DNA of 64,000 nucleotides, taken from NCBI RefSeq assembly GCF_018069705.1, contig NZ_CP072943.1:1517453-1581452 (forward strand), written 5' to 3'. Shown here piece by piece: positions 1-8,925 of the stretch. The position numbers were made by a program, and so were the translations under genes. Position 1 is the first letter of the stretch. Every line of letters starts with the position of its first letter. The notes beneath the pieces were generated by a model. It ran no database searches, was not told where the DNA came from, and was given only the letters and a program-made list of their open reading frames with translations. The DNA is from Aminithiophilus ramosus. GTDB lineage: Bacteria; Synergistota; Synergistia; Synergistales; Aminithiophilaceae.

Positions 1-859
1 GCATGCAGCGAAGCGAATAGGCGTCCTGGACCCGGTCTTTGCGGTACGTTTCGACGATGCGACTGGCCTCAATGAGACGACGAATGTTGGCGGCCACATC
101 CCTCTGGCCTCTGTGAGGGCGCAAATCGTGTGTCCTGGCGTCGAAGGCGTAGGGAACGGCGTGTAGCGCCTCGACGGAGAGAGCGCCGGCGATATCGGCC
201 AGTTTCAACGTTTCGCGCGCATCGTGAAGGGCCAAGAGGGCGACGCCCGTCAAGGCCGCCGTTCCGTTGTTCAAAGCCAGCCCTTCTTTGGGGCCAAGAC
301 GAATGGGCTCCAGACCGACCTCTTTCATGGCGGCGAGGGCTTCCATGCGCCTTCCCCTGTAAAAAACGTCGCCGAAGCCGAGAAGGGCCACAGCCAAGTG
401 CGAAAGGGGGCAGAGGTCGCCGCTGGCCCCTACGGAACCCTGATCGGGAATGACAGGATGTATGCCTAGGTTAATGAAATTGACGAGCTGTGTCAAAGCC
501 GGCAAACCAATTCCGGAAAAGCCCCGGATGAGAGTGTTGATCCGAAGAAGCATGATCGCCCTCACCGTCTCCTCGGGCAAAGGCGACCCCACTCCGCATG
601 CGTGGCTCTTGAGGAGGTTCTCCTGAAGTTGCCGACTCTGATCGGGAGAGATGGTGACGGAGGCCAAATCGCCGAATCCCGTCGTGATGCCATAGATGAC
701 CCTTCCCGAGTCGACCCAGCGCCGGACCATCGATGATCCCCGTTCCACAAAACTCACGGCGGCAGGATCGAGAGAAACCTGATAGCCTCCGCGCGCCACG
801 TTTACCACGTCCTGGACCGTAAGAGAATGACCGTTCAGTTTGAGAATGGACTGTTCCAC
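1..859 (-). CDS. hutH: Histidine ammonia-lyase, C-terminal part outside window
   Basis: Deaminates L-histidine to urocanate, the first step of histidine degradation; cytoplasmic. About 286 N-terminal residues are visible and the frame runs off the window edge. The MIO-forming Ala-Ser-Gly triad lies at residues 145-147 in the context GSVGASGDLCPLSHL, very close to its position in characterised enzymes (142-144 in Pseudomonas). The GTG start at 859 is chosen because AGGAGG sits seven bases upstream (867-872). The residues after the triad (LGPKEGLALNNGTAA) are also typical of the family. It follows amrS by 40 bases on the same strand with no terminator between them. Family assignment is firm; substrate histidine rather than another aromatic amino acid is inferred from overall resemblance. 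Confidence 0.93.
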   Translation of the reverse strand, partial: MEQSILKLNGHSLTVQDVVNVARGGYQVSLDPAAVSFVERGSSMVRRWVDSGRVIYGITTGFGDLASVTISPDQSRQLQENLLKSHACGVGSPLPEETVRAIMLLRINTLIRGFSGIGLPALTQLVNFINLGIHPVIPDQGSVGASGDLCPLSHLAVALLGFGDVFYRGRRMEALAAMKEVGLEPIRLGPKEGLALNNGTAALTGVALLALHDARETLKLADIAGALSVEALHAVPYAFDARTHDLRPHRGQRDVAANIRRLIEASRIVETYRKDRVQDAYSLRCM

Positions 860-899
860 GACCAGACCTCCTGGAATAGATAATTTGGAGCCGATGCCA

Positions 900-1907
900 T
901 CAACGAAGGCGAATGTCAGAGGGAGTGCCGCAGTGAAGGCACTTTCCCGATGCATCTAATTCCATAGCTACAACATCATACTCTCTTCGAACGACGATGT
1001 CATGTCCACAGTGAAGACAGATCGTCCTGCTTTCGCCAGGAAGGTTTCCCAAATAGACCCTTCGGAGCGATTCTGCAGCGATGGCGCCCAGATTTCGGAG
1101 CCTTTCCGGGGATGTCGGCGGCTCCCTCCAGAGGTGGCGCGGAAAGTATCGGGAAAGATGAAGGGGAATGGAGTCATCGAGGGAGGCCAACCAATGAACG
1201 AGTTTGCGGAAAGCGGCTTCATCGTCGGTCAGTCCTGGAACGACGAGATGGGTCACTTCGACATGAATGTTGTTTTCCCGAAGGGCCTCGACGAAACGTA
1301 GCGTACTCCTCAGTTCTCCTCCCAGCCGCCCGTAAACCTCCTCGGAGAAGGCCTTGACGTCGACGTTGGCGGCATTGACATGAGGTATGAGCAGATCTCT
1401 GGGGCCGGGAAGGATCTGGCCGTTCGTCACCAGAACAGTCGCCACCTGTTGTGCCCTCATTTCCCGGCAGGCTTCGAGGACGAACTCGTACCAGATGAGC
1501 GGTTCGTTATAGGTGAAGGCCACGGCATCGAGGTTGCGGCGACGGAGCTCATCGGCGATAGACTTGACGGCAAAGGGCTCGCCCGGAGGAAGGCCCGACC
1601 ATTGGGAGAGGGCGTGATTCTGACAGAAAGGACAGGCAAGATTGCATCCCCCCGTGCCAAGGGAGAGAATCCTCGTTCCCGGCCTCCAGTGGTAGAGAGG
1701 CTTTTTCTCGACGGCGTCGACGGCCATGGCCAGGAGAACTTCGTCATTGAGGGAAACCAGACCGCCTCCGGTCTTGTGAAGGCGGACGCCGCAAAACCCC
1801 CTCTCTTCTTCTTCGAGGAGGCAGAGATGAGGACAGAGCAGGCAGCGGACAGCCCTTCCCTCTCGGCGCCACCAAAGGGCGGGTCTGGGAGAGAGGAGGC
1901 CGCTCAT
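900..1907 (-). CDS. amrS: AmmeMemoRadiSam system radical SAM enzyme
   Basis: Radical SAM protein of the AmmeMemoRadiSam set, whose biological role is unknown. 335 residues. The iron-sulfur cluster motif is CNLACPFC (C88, C92, C95; CX3CX2C spacing). An N-terminal cysteine group (C22, C25, C29, C39) and a C-terminal pair of CLHCG motifs look like additional metal sites, the latter zinc-ribbon-like. Its ATG overlaps the stop of the upstream fused Memo-AMMECR1 gene by four bases, so the two are translationally coupled and probably act together. It resembles pyruvate formate-lyase activating enzymes in the core but has no partner glycyl-radical enzyme nearby. Confidence 0.9.
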   Translation of the reverse strand: MSGLLSPRPALWWRREGRAVRCLLCPHLCLLEEEERGFCGVRLHKTGGGLVSLNDEVLLAMAVDAVEKKPLYHWRPGTRILSLGTGGCNLACPFCQNHALSQWSGLPPGEPFAVKSIADELRRRNLDAVAFTYNEPLIWYEFVLEACREMRAQQVATVLVTNGQILPGPRDLLIPHVNAANVDVKAFSEEVYGRLGGELRSTLRFVEALRENNIHVEVTHLVVPGLTDDEAAFRKLVHWLASLDDSIPLHLSRYFPRHLWREPPTSPERLRNLGAIAAESLRRVYLGNLPGESRTICLHCGHDIVVRREYDVVAMELDASGKCLHCGTPSDIRLR

Positions 1908-3214
1908 GACGTCTCAAAGAAGCGTCGCACGGTGAAACGGCGCACGGCAAAAGGAGCCTCAAGGGGAATGGCCGCCTTTTTTCTGGCAATGTCGATCTGA
2001 TCGTCGACGGTTTCGACGCCCTCAAGGCCGGGAAGGAGAACCCCCCGTCGCTCCTGCCATTGGACGATAACACCCCACCGCTGGGGGTCGAGATCGGACC
2101 GGTCGAAAACAGGCTCAGAAGGCGATAGGACATCGACGGAGAGGTGAACGCCTGGAAGCTCGCTCCTGCGCATGGGAGGGAAACGAGGATCGCGGCAGGA
2201 GGCCGTAACGGCGTTGGCGATGATTTCCCCGCCGAGGGAGCCCTCCTGAGGCTCCAACGTTCCCATGCACCCTCGAAGGTGGCCCTCTTTATCCTTGATG
2301 GAAACGAAAGAGGCGGCGGGCGCCTCCCAGAGTTCGGAGAAGGGAAACTCCGCCTCGGCCTCTGACGGGGAGAGAAGGTCTCCGGTTTCGAGGAAAGATT
2401 CGATGGACCGCCGGGCCAGGAGCGTCGGGTAAGGGCCCGGGACGACGGAGGCCGTCAGATAGCCGACGCCGAAGGGCCATTCGTGAGAGTGGAGGGATAC
2501 CTCCAGGCTACCCGTCAGCCCCAGAAAAAAGAGGAGCGAATTCAGCCCGCAGTGGCCGGCACCTCTAACCGTCTTGAGAGAGAGGGAGAGAAGCGGATCC
2601 GGAGAGGAGAGACGCAGGGCTTTCTCCGAGGCCTCCTCGAAAAGGATTCCTTCGGGACGAAAGCCGTAAGGTCCTTCTTCCAAGAGGCAGTGAGAGAGAT
2701 CGCCGCTGGCGACGAGCCCCCATCGGCCTCCTCCTGGGAGGGTGCGGAGCCTTTTACCGGAGGCGTAGGCTTCCTCCGGTGAGAGACCCGCGGGGTTGGC
2801 GACGACGAAATTCGGGCGGGAGAGGAGGAGAGAGGGAAGCATGGCGAGGGGTACGAGACTGCCGTGATCGAGGGGAGAGAGGGTCCCCTCTCTGAAGAAA
2901 ACGTCGGCCGTCGATTCCAGATGACGAGCGACGCGACGTGACTCTTCCGAAGAGCCTTGCAGCGAAAGGGCCACAGAGGGAGCGCCGAAAGAGGCCAAGC
3001 TGCCCTCGAAATGTCGGCTTCCATCGACAAGAAGCCCTTCGGCGTAACGGAAATGAGGGGAGAGGAGCAGGATCCAATCGACGGGCAGCGGTTCCAGCCG
3101 CTTTTGCAGACACTCAAAACCGAGCAGCGTCTTTTCGGCGCTGCGGCGATGACTTCCCCCCACTTGAGGAACCACCACCGGCGGATGGGGGGTGAAAAGA
3201 GCCCACGCCCACAT
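1904..3214 (-). CDS. Fused AmmeMemoRadiSam protein (Memo-like AmrB + AMMECR1 AmrA)
   Basis: Two-domain protein of 436 residues. The N-terminal half (about 1-265) is Memo-like, of the class III extradiol dioxygenase fold, with candidate metal or active-site elements SPHFRY, LDHGSL, SGDLSH and GHCGLNSL. The C-terminal half (about 275-436) is AMMECR1-like and carries the family hallmark LRGCMGT at about 313-319. Only the radical SAM member, encoded just downstream with a four-base overlap, is needed to complete the three-part system. The start at 3214 gives MWAWALFTPHPP, which fits the usual Memo N-terminus; an in-frame extension to 3271 exists but adds unrelated residues. The biochemical function is unknown. 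Confidence 0.88.
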   Translation of the reverse strand: MWAWALFTPHPPVVVPQVGGSHRRSAEKTLLGFECLQKRLEPLPVDWILLLSPHFRYAEGLLVDGSRHFEGSLASFGAPSVALSLQGSSEESRRVARHLESTADVFFREGTLSPLDHGSLVPLAMLPSLLLSRPNFVVANPAGLSPEEAYASGKRLRTLPGGGRWGLVASGDLSHCLLEEGPYGFRPEGILFEEASEKALRLSSPDPLLSLSLKTVRGAGHCGLNSLLFFLGLTGSLEVSLHSHEWPFGVGYLTASVVPGPYPTLLARRSIESFLETGDLLSPSEAEAEFPFSELWEAPAASFVSIKDKEGHLRGCMGTLEPQEGSLGGEIIANAVTASCRDPRFPPMRRSELPGVHLSVDVLSPSEPVFDRSDLDPQRWGVIVQWQERRGVLLPGLEGVETVDDQIDIARKKAAIPLEAPFAVRRFTVRRFFETS

Positions 3215-3298
3215 GGCGCTCACCTGCCTCCAGAGCGAAGTCGTAATGTTGCGACATTCGCATTGTACCACGGAGGGGAGAAAAGGTATACGTGAAAA

Positions 3299-4345
3299 TC
3301 AAAAAATAGCCATGGCGTCGCCGAAGGAGAAAAAGCGGTAGCCCTCTCGGACAGCCCGTTCGTAAGCCTCGAAGGTGCGATCGTAGCCCAGGAAGGCTGC
3401 AACCAACATCAGTAGCGTGCTTTTAGGCAGGTGAAAATTGGTGATCAGACCGTCGACGACCCTAAAGGGGTAGCCGGGGTAGATGAAAAGGCGGGTACTC
3501 CGCACTCCGGGAGAGAGTATTCCTTTGTCGTCGGCAGAGGATTCGAGCGTGCGGACCACTGTCGTTCCGACGGCGATGACGCGCCCTCCCCGTTTCCGCG
3601 TCCTTTCCACGGCCGCGACGGCCTCTGCAGAGAGGATGCAGAGTTCTTCGTGCATGGGGTGAAGGCGGATGTCCTTCTCTTTGACGGGCCGGAACGTGCC
3701 GAGACCGACATGGAGGGTGACGTAAGCCCTCTCGACGCCTCCGGATTCGATCCGATCGAGGAGGGATCGGGTGAAGTGGAGGCCCGCCGTCGGGGCGGCG
3801 GCCGATCCCTCCTCGGCGGCATAAACGGTCTGATAGCGCTCGTCCGGAGCCTGGCTATCGTGGATATAGGGAGGAAGAGGGATTTCGCCGTGACGATCGA
3901 GATAGTTACGGACAGATTCGGGGTCGGGACCGATAAAGCGGATTTCCCTCGTCCCCTCCTCTCTCGAGGCGTTTACGAGAACCTCTACCCCTTCGGCCAG
4001 AACAACCACCGTCCCGGGAGGGAGCCTTCTCCCAGGGCGAACGAGGGCCTCCCACTCGCGCCACTCTCCGTCGAGGGGTTTGAGGAGCAGCACTTCAACG
4101 GCTCCTCCTCCTCTTTTTTTGGTGCCTCGCAGCCGTGCTCGGATCACTTTGGTGTCGTTCAGAACGAGCAGATCGCCGGGACACAAAAGATCGGGAAGAT
4201 CGCAGAAGAGACGGTCCTCAAGGGGAGAACCTTTTCTGTCGGCTACGAGGAGTCGCGAGTGATCTCTCGGCTCGACGGGATTTTGGGCGATCTGAGACGG
4301 CGGCAGTTCGAAGTGGTAGCTATCGGGATCGTAAAAATCGACCAA
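3299..4345 (-). CDS. queA: S-adenosylmethionine:tRNA ribosyltransferase-isomerase
   Basis: Transfers and rearranges the ribose of SAM onto preQ1 at position 34 of GUN-anticodon tRNAs, forming epoxyqueuosine. 348 residues, the usual length. The N-terminus (VDFYDPDSYHFELPPSQIAQ) and the segments RPGRRLPPGT, PTAGLHFT, HVGLGTF and TNFHLPKSTLLMLV are family-specific. The start is TTG at 4345 with GAGGTG five bases upstream. It sits 16 bases downstream of the SpoIID-like gene and probably shares the transcript that begins in the ruv region. No other queuosine gene is in the window. Confidence 0.96.
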   Translation of the reverse strand: MVDFYDPDSYHFELPPSQIAQNPVEPRDHSRLLVADRKGSPLEDRLFCDLPDLLCPGDLLVLNDTKVIRARLRGTKKRGGGAVEVLLLKPLDGEWREWEALVRPGRRLPPGTVVVLAEGVEVLVNASREEGTREIRFIGPDPESVRNYLDRHGEIPLPPYIHDSQAPDERYQTVYAAEEGSAAAPTAGLHFTRSLLDRIESGGVERAYVTLHVGLGTFRPVKEKDIRLHPMHEELCILSAEAVAAVERTRKRGGRVIAVGTTVVRTLESSADDKGILSPGVRSTRLFIYPGYPFRVVDGLITNFHLPKSTLLMLVAAFLGYDRTFEAYERAVREGYRFFSFGDAMAIF

Positions 4346-4361
4346 TCAGACACCTCGTGTG

Positions 4362-5726
4362 CTAATAAATTTTCTTCAACGTTGTTCCAGGATAGTAGTG
4401 TCCCAGGATTTTTTCGGCCTTCCATCCCTTTTCTGCCATGACTTTGGCCCCCCATTGAGACATGCCCACGCCATGGCCCCATCCCCGCCCTTCGAAGGTA
4501 AAGGACCCCGAAGAGCGAGGGCTTGCGACGACGGGAGCCGTCGGTTTGGACCCCTTGCCTTTCGAGGAGCGGGCCAGAGCCTTGTCGACATAGGATTGTC
4601 GCGTCTCGGGATGAAGCAACATATCCATCAGCTCATCCTTCGTGAAAGCCCCCTCCTGCGTCAGCGTGATGATCAGGTTGGGATCGTCCCCATCGACGGC
4701 ACGGTCCTTGGCCGGCGGGGAGAGAATGGGGAGAGGCGATCGGGGCGTTCCACCGTCCGAAGATCGCAGCTCGAAACAGGTGCTGCGGATGACTTTGGAA
4801 TCGGCGGCCATGCGGAAGGCATGGCTCTTGACCGTCGCTTCTCCGGCGGTCCCTTGAACTCGGAGAGAGACGGCTCTTCCTCCTTGGTCGCGTTCGGCCA
4901 CGGAAAGGCCCGTCACCTCTCCGACGTTCACTCCCATTTTGCGAAAAATAGCCGTCATTTGAGTGGCCGTCAAGGTCGTTGACCATGTTTCATGGGGCGA
5001 TCGAGAGGGAAAGGGTTCCTGACGGACCACAAGGTAGGGACGGCTGCCGCCCCAGACATCGCGCACGTCGGCTGTCCATCCTCCAGAATCGGAGTGGTAG
5101 GGCGTCAGGGCCAAGTTCCCCTGCCAGGTGACAACCACACCTCGAGTCGCGTCAATGCCTCGATCCAGGGTCGGGTCTTCGGCATTGACGCCGCGATAGA
5201 CCTGGGCGTTATGGCTGTCGTCGAAGTCGTATCCCTTGGTTCCGCTCTGGCCTGCGTGGGAAATGGCGTAGGTCCTCGCCACGATGGCCTGAGCTCGGAT
5301 GGCCTCCATGGGCCAGGCGGGATTGATCTCCATCTTGAGAACGCCTCTCAGGTAGTCTTCGACGTCGATGACATTGACCACCACCCACCCTTGCGAGCCC
5401 TTTCGAACTTCCATTTTCCCCCTGTAGGGACGTCCGTTCCAGGAGAGGGGGGCCTTGGCGGAGACGGAGACGGGGCCGATCAGTTTTTTCCCCCCGACGG
5501 AAGCGGTCCCATCATCGTTGAAGGTCAGGACTGCCTTGGTGCCTCCCCCCATCGATTTGCCTTTGCCGTCGGAGAGCGTCATGGCCGCCGGCGACGTCAG
5601 GGTGCCACCGCTTTTGTCCCCGTCGATGCGGACCCGCACGGTCTGCGTCGCTCCTTCGGCGGAAAGGGGCAGAAGGGATAAAAGGAGAAACAGGGCCGAC
5701 AGGAGATAGAGTCGCCGTTGCTTCAC
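4362..5726 (-). CDS. SpoIID/LytB domain protein, secreted
   Basis: Predicted exported cell-wall protein related to SpoIID, a lytic transglycosylase of sporulation, and to LytB. 454 residues. The GTG start at 5726 is preferred over the ATG at 5744 because AAGGAG lies nine bases before it. The result is a clean signal peptide (KQRRLYLLSALFLLLSLLPL). SpoIID features include DVEDYLRGVLKMEI, RTYAISH, TPYHSDSGGWT and the C-terminal GHGVGMSQWGA. A Ser/Pro/Lys-rich insertion of about 70 residues separates the last conserved block from the rest. No sporulation genes are nearby, so a general role in peptidoglycan remodelling is inferred. Confidence 0.87.
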   Translation of the reverse strand: MKQRRLYLLSALFLLLSLLPLSAEGATQTVRVRIDGDKSGGTLTSPAAMTLSDGKGKSMGGGTKAVLTFNDDGTASVGGKKLIGPVSVSAKAPLSWNGRPYRGKMEVRKGSQGWVVVNVIDVEDYLRGVLKMEINPAWPMEAIRAQAIVARTYAISHAGQSGTKGYDFDDSHNAQVYRGVNAEDPTLDRGIDATRGVVVTWQGNLALTPYHSDSGGWTADVRDVWGGSRPYLVVRQEPFPSRSPHETWSTTLTATQMTAIFRKMGVNVGEVTGLSVAERDQGGRAVSLRVQGTAGEATVKSHAFRMAADSKVIRSTCFELRSSDGGTPRSPLPILSPPAKDRAVDGDDPNLIITLTQEGAFTKDELMDMLLHPETRQSYVDKALARSSKGKGSKPTAPVVASPRSSGSFTFEGRGWGHGVGMSQWGAKVMAEKGWKAEKILGHYYPGTTLKKIY

Positions 5727-5760
5727 GAGGTCACGCTCCTTCATGGAGAATCTGGTGGTG

Positions 5761-5985
5761 TCATCGCAGCCAGCGCCCGATGATGTGGGCCGCAAGCGAG
5801 AGGACAAGGCTTACGAGAATCATGGAGGTCAAGGGGAAAAAGAAGCGGAAATTTCCTCGACGAAAGACCCAATCGCCGGGCAGATGTCCCAAGGGCAGAG
5901 AGAGGCGTGATGCCGCCACAAGGCAGGCGCCGCAGACCAGAAGGGCCAGGCCGAGCCCCATCACCAGACGCCCCAGGGCGGACAC
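5761..5985 (-). CDS. DUF2905 family small membrane protein
   Basis: 74 residues with two hydrophobic segments (about 7-27 and 49-70) linked by the conserved LPLGHLPGDWVFRRGNFRF stretch that defines DUF2905. Function unknown. It starts one base after the ruvB stop and ends 34 bases before the SpoIID-like gene, so it belongs to the ruvC-ruvA-ruvB transcript. DUF2905 genes next to ruvB are a recurrent arrangement in bacteria, but no functional link to Holliday-junction processing is shown. Confidence 0.82.
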   Translation of the reverse strand: MSALGRLVMGLGLALLVCGACLVAASRLSLPLGHLPGDWVFRRGNFRFFFPLTSMILVSLVLSLAAHIIGRWLR

Positions 5986-5986
5986 G

Positions 5987-7033
5987 TCAGGCCTCCTCCG
6001 GATCGTCGACGAGAACCAGCTGTTCTCCCCATCCCATGGGAGGGCGCAACCCGAGATACTGAAAAGCTCTCGTCGTTCCCCTTCGGCCTCGGGGAGTTCT
6101 TTCGAGAAAGCCCTTCTGAATCAGATAGGGCTCGTAAATATCCTCGATCGTCTGAGCTTCCTCGTTGAGGGCCGCTGCCAAAGTCGCCAGTCCAACGGGG
6201 CCTCCCCCGAAAAGACCGACGAGGGCCTTCAGGAGCCGACGATCCCCTTCGTCGAGCCCCAGTCCGTCGACGCCGAGCATGGAGAGGGCCTCGGAAGCCA
6301 AGGCGGCATCGACGACGGTCGCCCCGCGCACTTCAGCCACATCGCGAACGCGGCGCAGAAGGCGGAGAGCGACGCGGGGCGTCCCACGGGAACGGCCCGC
6401 GATCTCGAAAGCCGCCTCTTTGCAAAGATCCAGTTCGAAAAGGACGGAAGCCCGCATCAGAATATCCTGAAGGGACTCGGGGCCGTAAAGCTGCAGCTGC
6501 TCGACGATGCCGAAACGGGCTCGCAGCGGAGAGGTCAACAGCCCCAGACGTGTCGTGGCTCCGATAAGCGTAAACGGAGGAAGCTGAAGGCGAATGCTTC
6601 GGGCCAGGGGGCCCTTGCCGACGATGATATCCAAAGCATAATCCTCCATTGCAGGGTAGAGGACCTCCTCCACCGCGGGAGAAAGACGATGGATCTCATC
6701 GATGAAAAGCACATCGTTGGCCTGAACGTTGGAGAGGATGGCCGCCAAATCACCGGCCCGCTCCAGAGCCGGTCCCGACGTCAGACGAATCTGACTGCCC
6801 ATTTCGTGAGAGATGATGCCAGCTAACGTCGTTTTTCCCAATCCGGGCGGGCCGTAAAAGAGGGTGTGGTCGAGAGGTTCTCCTCTCCGCTTCGCTGCCT
6901 GGATGAAGATAGAGAGCTTGGCGCTCATCTCCTCCTGGCCGACGAAGTCCTGAAGGTACTGAGGGCGGAGATGGAGCCCTTCGTCCTCTCTCTGAGAGAC
7001 GGAAGTGACGATTCGATCTCTTTCGTCAGTCAC
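5987..7033 (-). CDS. ruvB: Holliday junction branch migration helicase RuvB
   Basis: AAA+ motor that drives branch migration of Holliday junctions with RuvA. 348 residues. Visible are the presensor region DFVGQEEM, Walker [10 protein letters not shown] (about 62-70), Walker [10 protein letters not shown], sensor IGATTRLG, the arginine-finger region SPLRARFG, and the C-terminal winged helix ending [21 protein letters not shown] start at 7033 with GAGG nine bases upstream. Third gene of a ruvC-ruvA-ruvB operon, 11 bases after ruvA. Confidence 0.98.
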   Translation of the reverse strand: MTDERDRIVTSVSQREDEGLHLRPQYLQDFVGQEEMSAKLSIFIQAAKRRGEPLDHTLFYGPPGLGKTTLAGIISHEMGSQIRLTSGPALERAGDLAAILSNVQANDVLFIDEIHRLSPAVEEVLYPAMEDYALDIIVGKGPLARSIRLQLPPFTLIGATTRLGLLTSPLRARFGIVEQLQLYGPESLQDILMRASVLFELDLCKEAAFEIAGRSRGTPRVALRLLRRVRDVAEVRGATVVDAALASEALSMLGVDGLGLDEGDRRLLKALVGLFGGGPVGLATLAAALNEEAQTIEDIYEPYLIQKGFLERTPRGRRGTTRAFQYLGLRPPMGWGEQLVLVDDPEEA

Positions 7034-7044
7034 GGGGCTTCACC

Positions 7045-7653
7045 TCAGCTCTTCCGAAGTTCGCGAAGCGATTCCTGAAGCAGAAGGGACTCCGTCATCT
7101 TTTCGGCTTCGATACGAAGCGAGGCCCGATTGAGGGCGACGGAAGCCTCCGATCGTCCGAAGCCGAGACCTAAAAGAGCCTCAAGCACGACGGAGACAAC
7201 ATCGGGATAGGGCGCTTCGCGACGACGGGAGCCCTCCTCTCCTGAGATGTCCTCGAAGTCGGCGAGTTTACCCTTCAACTCGAAACAGAGCCTCTCGGCC
7301 GTCTTTTTCCCGACGCCGGGCACGCGGGAAAGAAGGGCCACATCGCCGCTCTGAAGGGCACGCACGAAATCCTCCATCGTGAGCGATCGCAGCAGGGAGA
7401 GGGCAATTTTACCACCGATGCCTTTGACGGAGAGCAACGTGCGAAAAAGCTGTCGCTCACGTCCATCGGCAAAACCGAAGAGGATCGGCCCCGTCTCGGG
7501 AAGCTGAAGAACCACATCCATTTCGATCTCCTCGTCGACGCAGCAGCGCTCCTCGCAGCGACGGGAACAAAAAACCTCCAGCCCGAGGCCGTTGACGTCG
7601 ACAATGACGGAATCGGCCTTTTCCAGGACACGGCCACGCAGACGTCTCAGCAA
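7045..7653 (-). CDS. ruvA: Holliday junction branch migration protein RuvA
   Basis: Tetrameric junction-binding partner of RuvB. 202 residues, normal length. The OB-fold N-terminus (LRRLRGRVLEK), two helix-hairpin-helix motifs (VKGIGGKIALSLL and VPGVGKKTAERLCFELK) and the C-terminal RuvB-contact domain (ALLGLGFGRSEASVAL) are present. The start is TTG at 7653, nine bases after GGAGG, and it overlaps the ruvC stop by seven bases, which indicates coupled translation. Confidence 0.97.
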   Translation of the reverse strand: MLRRLRGRVLEKADSVIVDVNGLGLEVFCSRRCEERCCVDEEIEMDVVLQLPETGPILFGFADGRERQLFRTLLSVKGIGGKIALSLLRSLTMEDFVRALQSGDVALLSRVPGVGKKTAERLCFELKGKLADFEDISGEEGSRRREAPYPDVVSVVLEALLGLGFGRSEASVALNRASLRIEAEKMTESLLLQESLRELRKS

Positions 7654-8174
7654 GAGAGGTCACCTCCATCGATTCGGCGGCCAAACTGCTCCATGGCCAA
7701 GGCAGCTATGGCTGCGGCCAGGGCATCGGCGGCATCATCGGGACGGGGACGTTCGTCAAGGCCGAGAAGGCGTTGAACCATCCCCTGAACCTGTCCCTTA
7801 TCGGCTGAACCGTGGCCGCAGACGGCAAGCTTGACCTCACTGGGTTTGGGCTCGAAAAGGGGGAGACCTCTTCGGGCTCCGGCCAGAAGAATGACGCCCC
7901 GGGCTTGCCAGACCATGGCGGCTGTGGTGGTGTTACGCCCGAAAAAAAGACGTTCGACGGCGACGAAATGAGGGGAGCCCTCGTCAAGCAGCTCCCCCAG
8001 TCGCCGGTCGAGCAAGAGAAGACGTTCCGAAAGGGAGTGATCGGCGGGCGTCTCGATACAGCCGAAGGAGAGAGCCTTCAGGCTATTTCCCCTCTGAAGG
8101 ACGAGGCCAAAGCCTATCCGCCCCAGTCCCGGATCGATGCCCAGGCAGCGACGATCCCTTTCCTCAAGCCTCAA
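7647..8174 (-). CDS. ruvC: Crossover junction endodeoxyribonuclease RuvC
   Basis: Resolves Holliday junctions. 175 residues. The catalytic acidic residues are seen in LGIDPGLGRIGFG, VERLFFGRN and the C-terminal DDAADALAAAIA. The TTG start at 8174 overlaps the yebC stop by 11 bases; a slightly later start is possible because the Shine-Dalgarno match (GGAG) is close and modest. The order yebC-ruvC-ruvA-ruvB is widespread in bacteria. Confidence 0.95.
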   Translation of the reverse strand: MRLEERDRRCLGIDPGLGRIGFGLVLQRGNSLKALSFGCIETPADHSLSERLLLLDRRLGELLDEGSPHFVAVERLFFGRNTTTAAMVWQARGVILLAGARRGLPLFEPKPSEVKLAVCGHGSADKGQVQGMVQRLLGLDERPRPDDAADALAAAIAALAMEQFGRRIDGGDLSC

Positions 8175-8919
8175 GGCTCTCCATCACTTCGTCGGGAATA
8201 TCGAAATTGGCCGTCACGTTCTGAACGTCGTCCAGATCCTCAAGAGCGTCAAGAAGCCGGAGAAGGCGGGAGGCCGTGCCCCTCTCGCTGACGGTCACCG
8301 TGTTCTTAGGCGTCATCTGGACATCGGACGAGGCGATATGATAGCCCGCTCCGGACAGAGTCTCGCGAACGGCGGAAAAGGCTGAGGGCGTGCAGTAGAT
8401 TGAGAACGTTCCGTCGCCGTTGTTCTCCACGTCGTCTGCCCCGCCGTCAAGGGCATTCATCATGAGCTCGTCCTCATCGAGTCCTTCGCCGGAGACGACG
8501 ATCACCCCACGACGTTCGAACATCCATGCCACACAGCCCGCCTCGCCGAGAGAACCTCCGTTGCGACTGAAAACGAAACGGACCTCGGAGCTGGTCCTGT
8601 TTTTGTTGTCCGTCAAGGACTCGACCAGGACGGCCACGCCGCCGGGGCCATAACCCTCGTAATAGAGCTCCTCATAATTTTCCCCGTCAAGGCCTCCAGA
8701 GCCCTTCTTGATGGCCCTGTCGATGGTCTCGTTGGTCATGTTGGCCTCTTTGGCCTTGTCGACGAATGTCTTGAGGCGAATATTCATGGCGAGGTCGGCG
8801 CCACCCTCTTTGGCGGCGACCATGATGGCCCGGACCAGCTTCTGGAAGGCAACGCCCTTCTTGGCGTCCTGTGCAGCCTTGCGATGTTTGATGTTTGCCC
8901 ACTTCGAATGTCCCGACAT
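8164..8919 (-). CDS. yebC: YebC/PmpR family protein (TACO1-like)
   Basis: 251 residues with the canonical N-terminus MSGHSKWANIKHRKAAQDAKKG and the motifs YEGYGPGGVAVLVE, DNKNRT and FSRNGGSLGE. The family has long been annotated as a transcriptional regulator; more recent work implicates it in relieving ribosome stalling, like mitochondrial TACO1. It lies directly upstream of ruvC and six bases after nadE, so it is probably cotranscribed with both. Confidence 0.95.
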   Translation of the reverse strand: MSGHSKWANIKHRKAAQDAKKGVAFQKLVRAIMVAAKEGGADLAMNIRLKTFVDKAKEANMTNETIDRAIKKGSGGLDGENYEELYYEGYGPGGVAVLVESLTDNKNRTSSEVRFVFSRNGGSLGEAGCVAWMFERRGVIVVSGEGLDEDELMMNALDGGADDVENNGDGTFSIYCTPSAFSAVRETLSGAGYHIASSDVQMTPKNTVTVSERGTASRLLRLLDALEDLDDVQNVTANFDIPDEVMESLEA

Positions 8920-8925
8920 GCCCCA

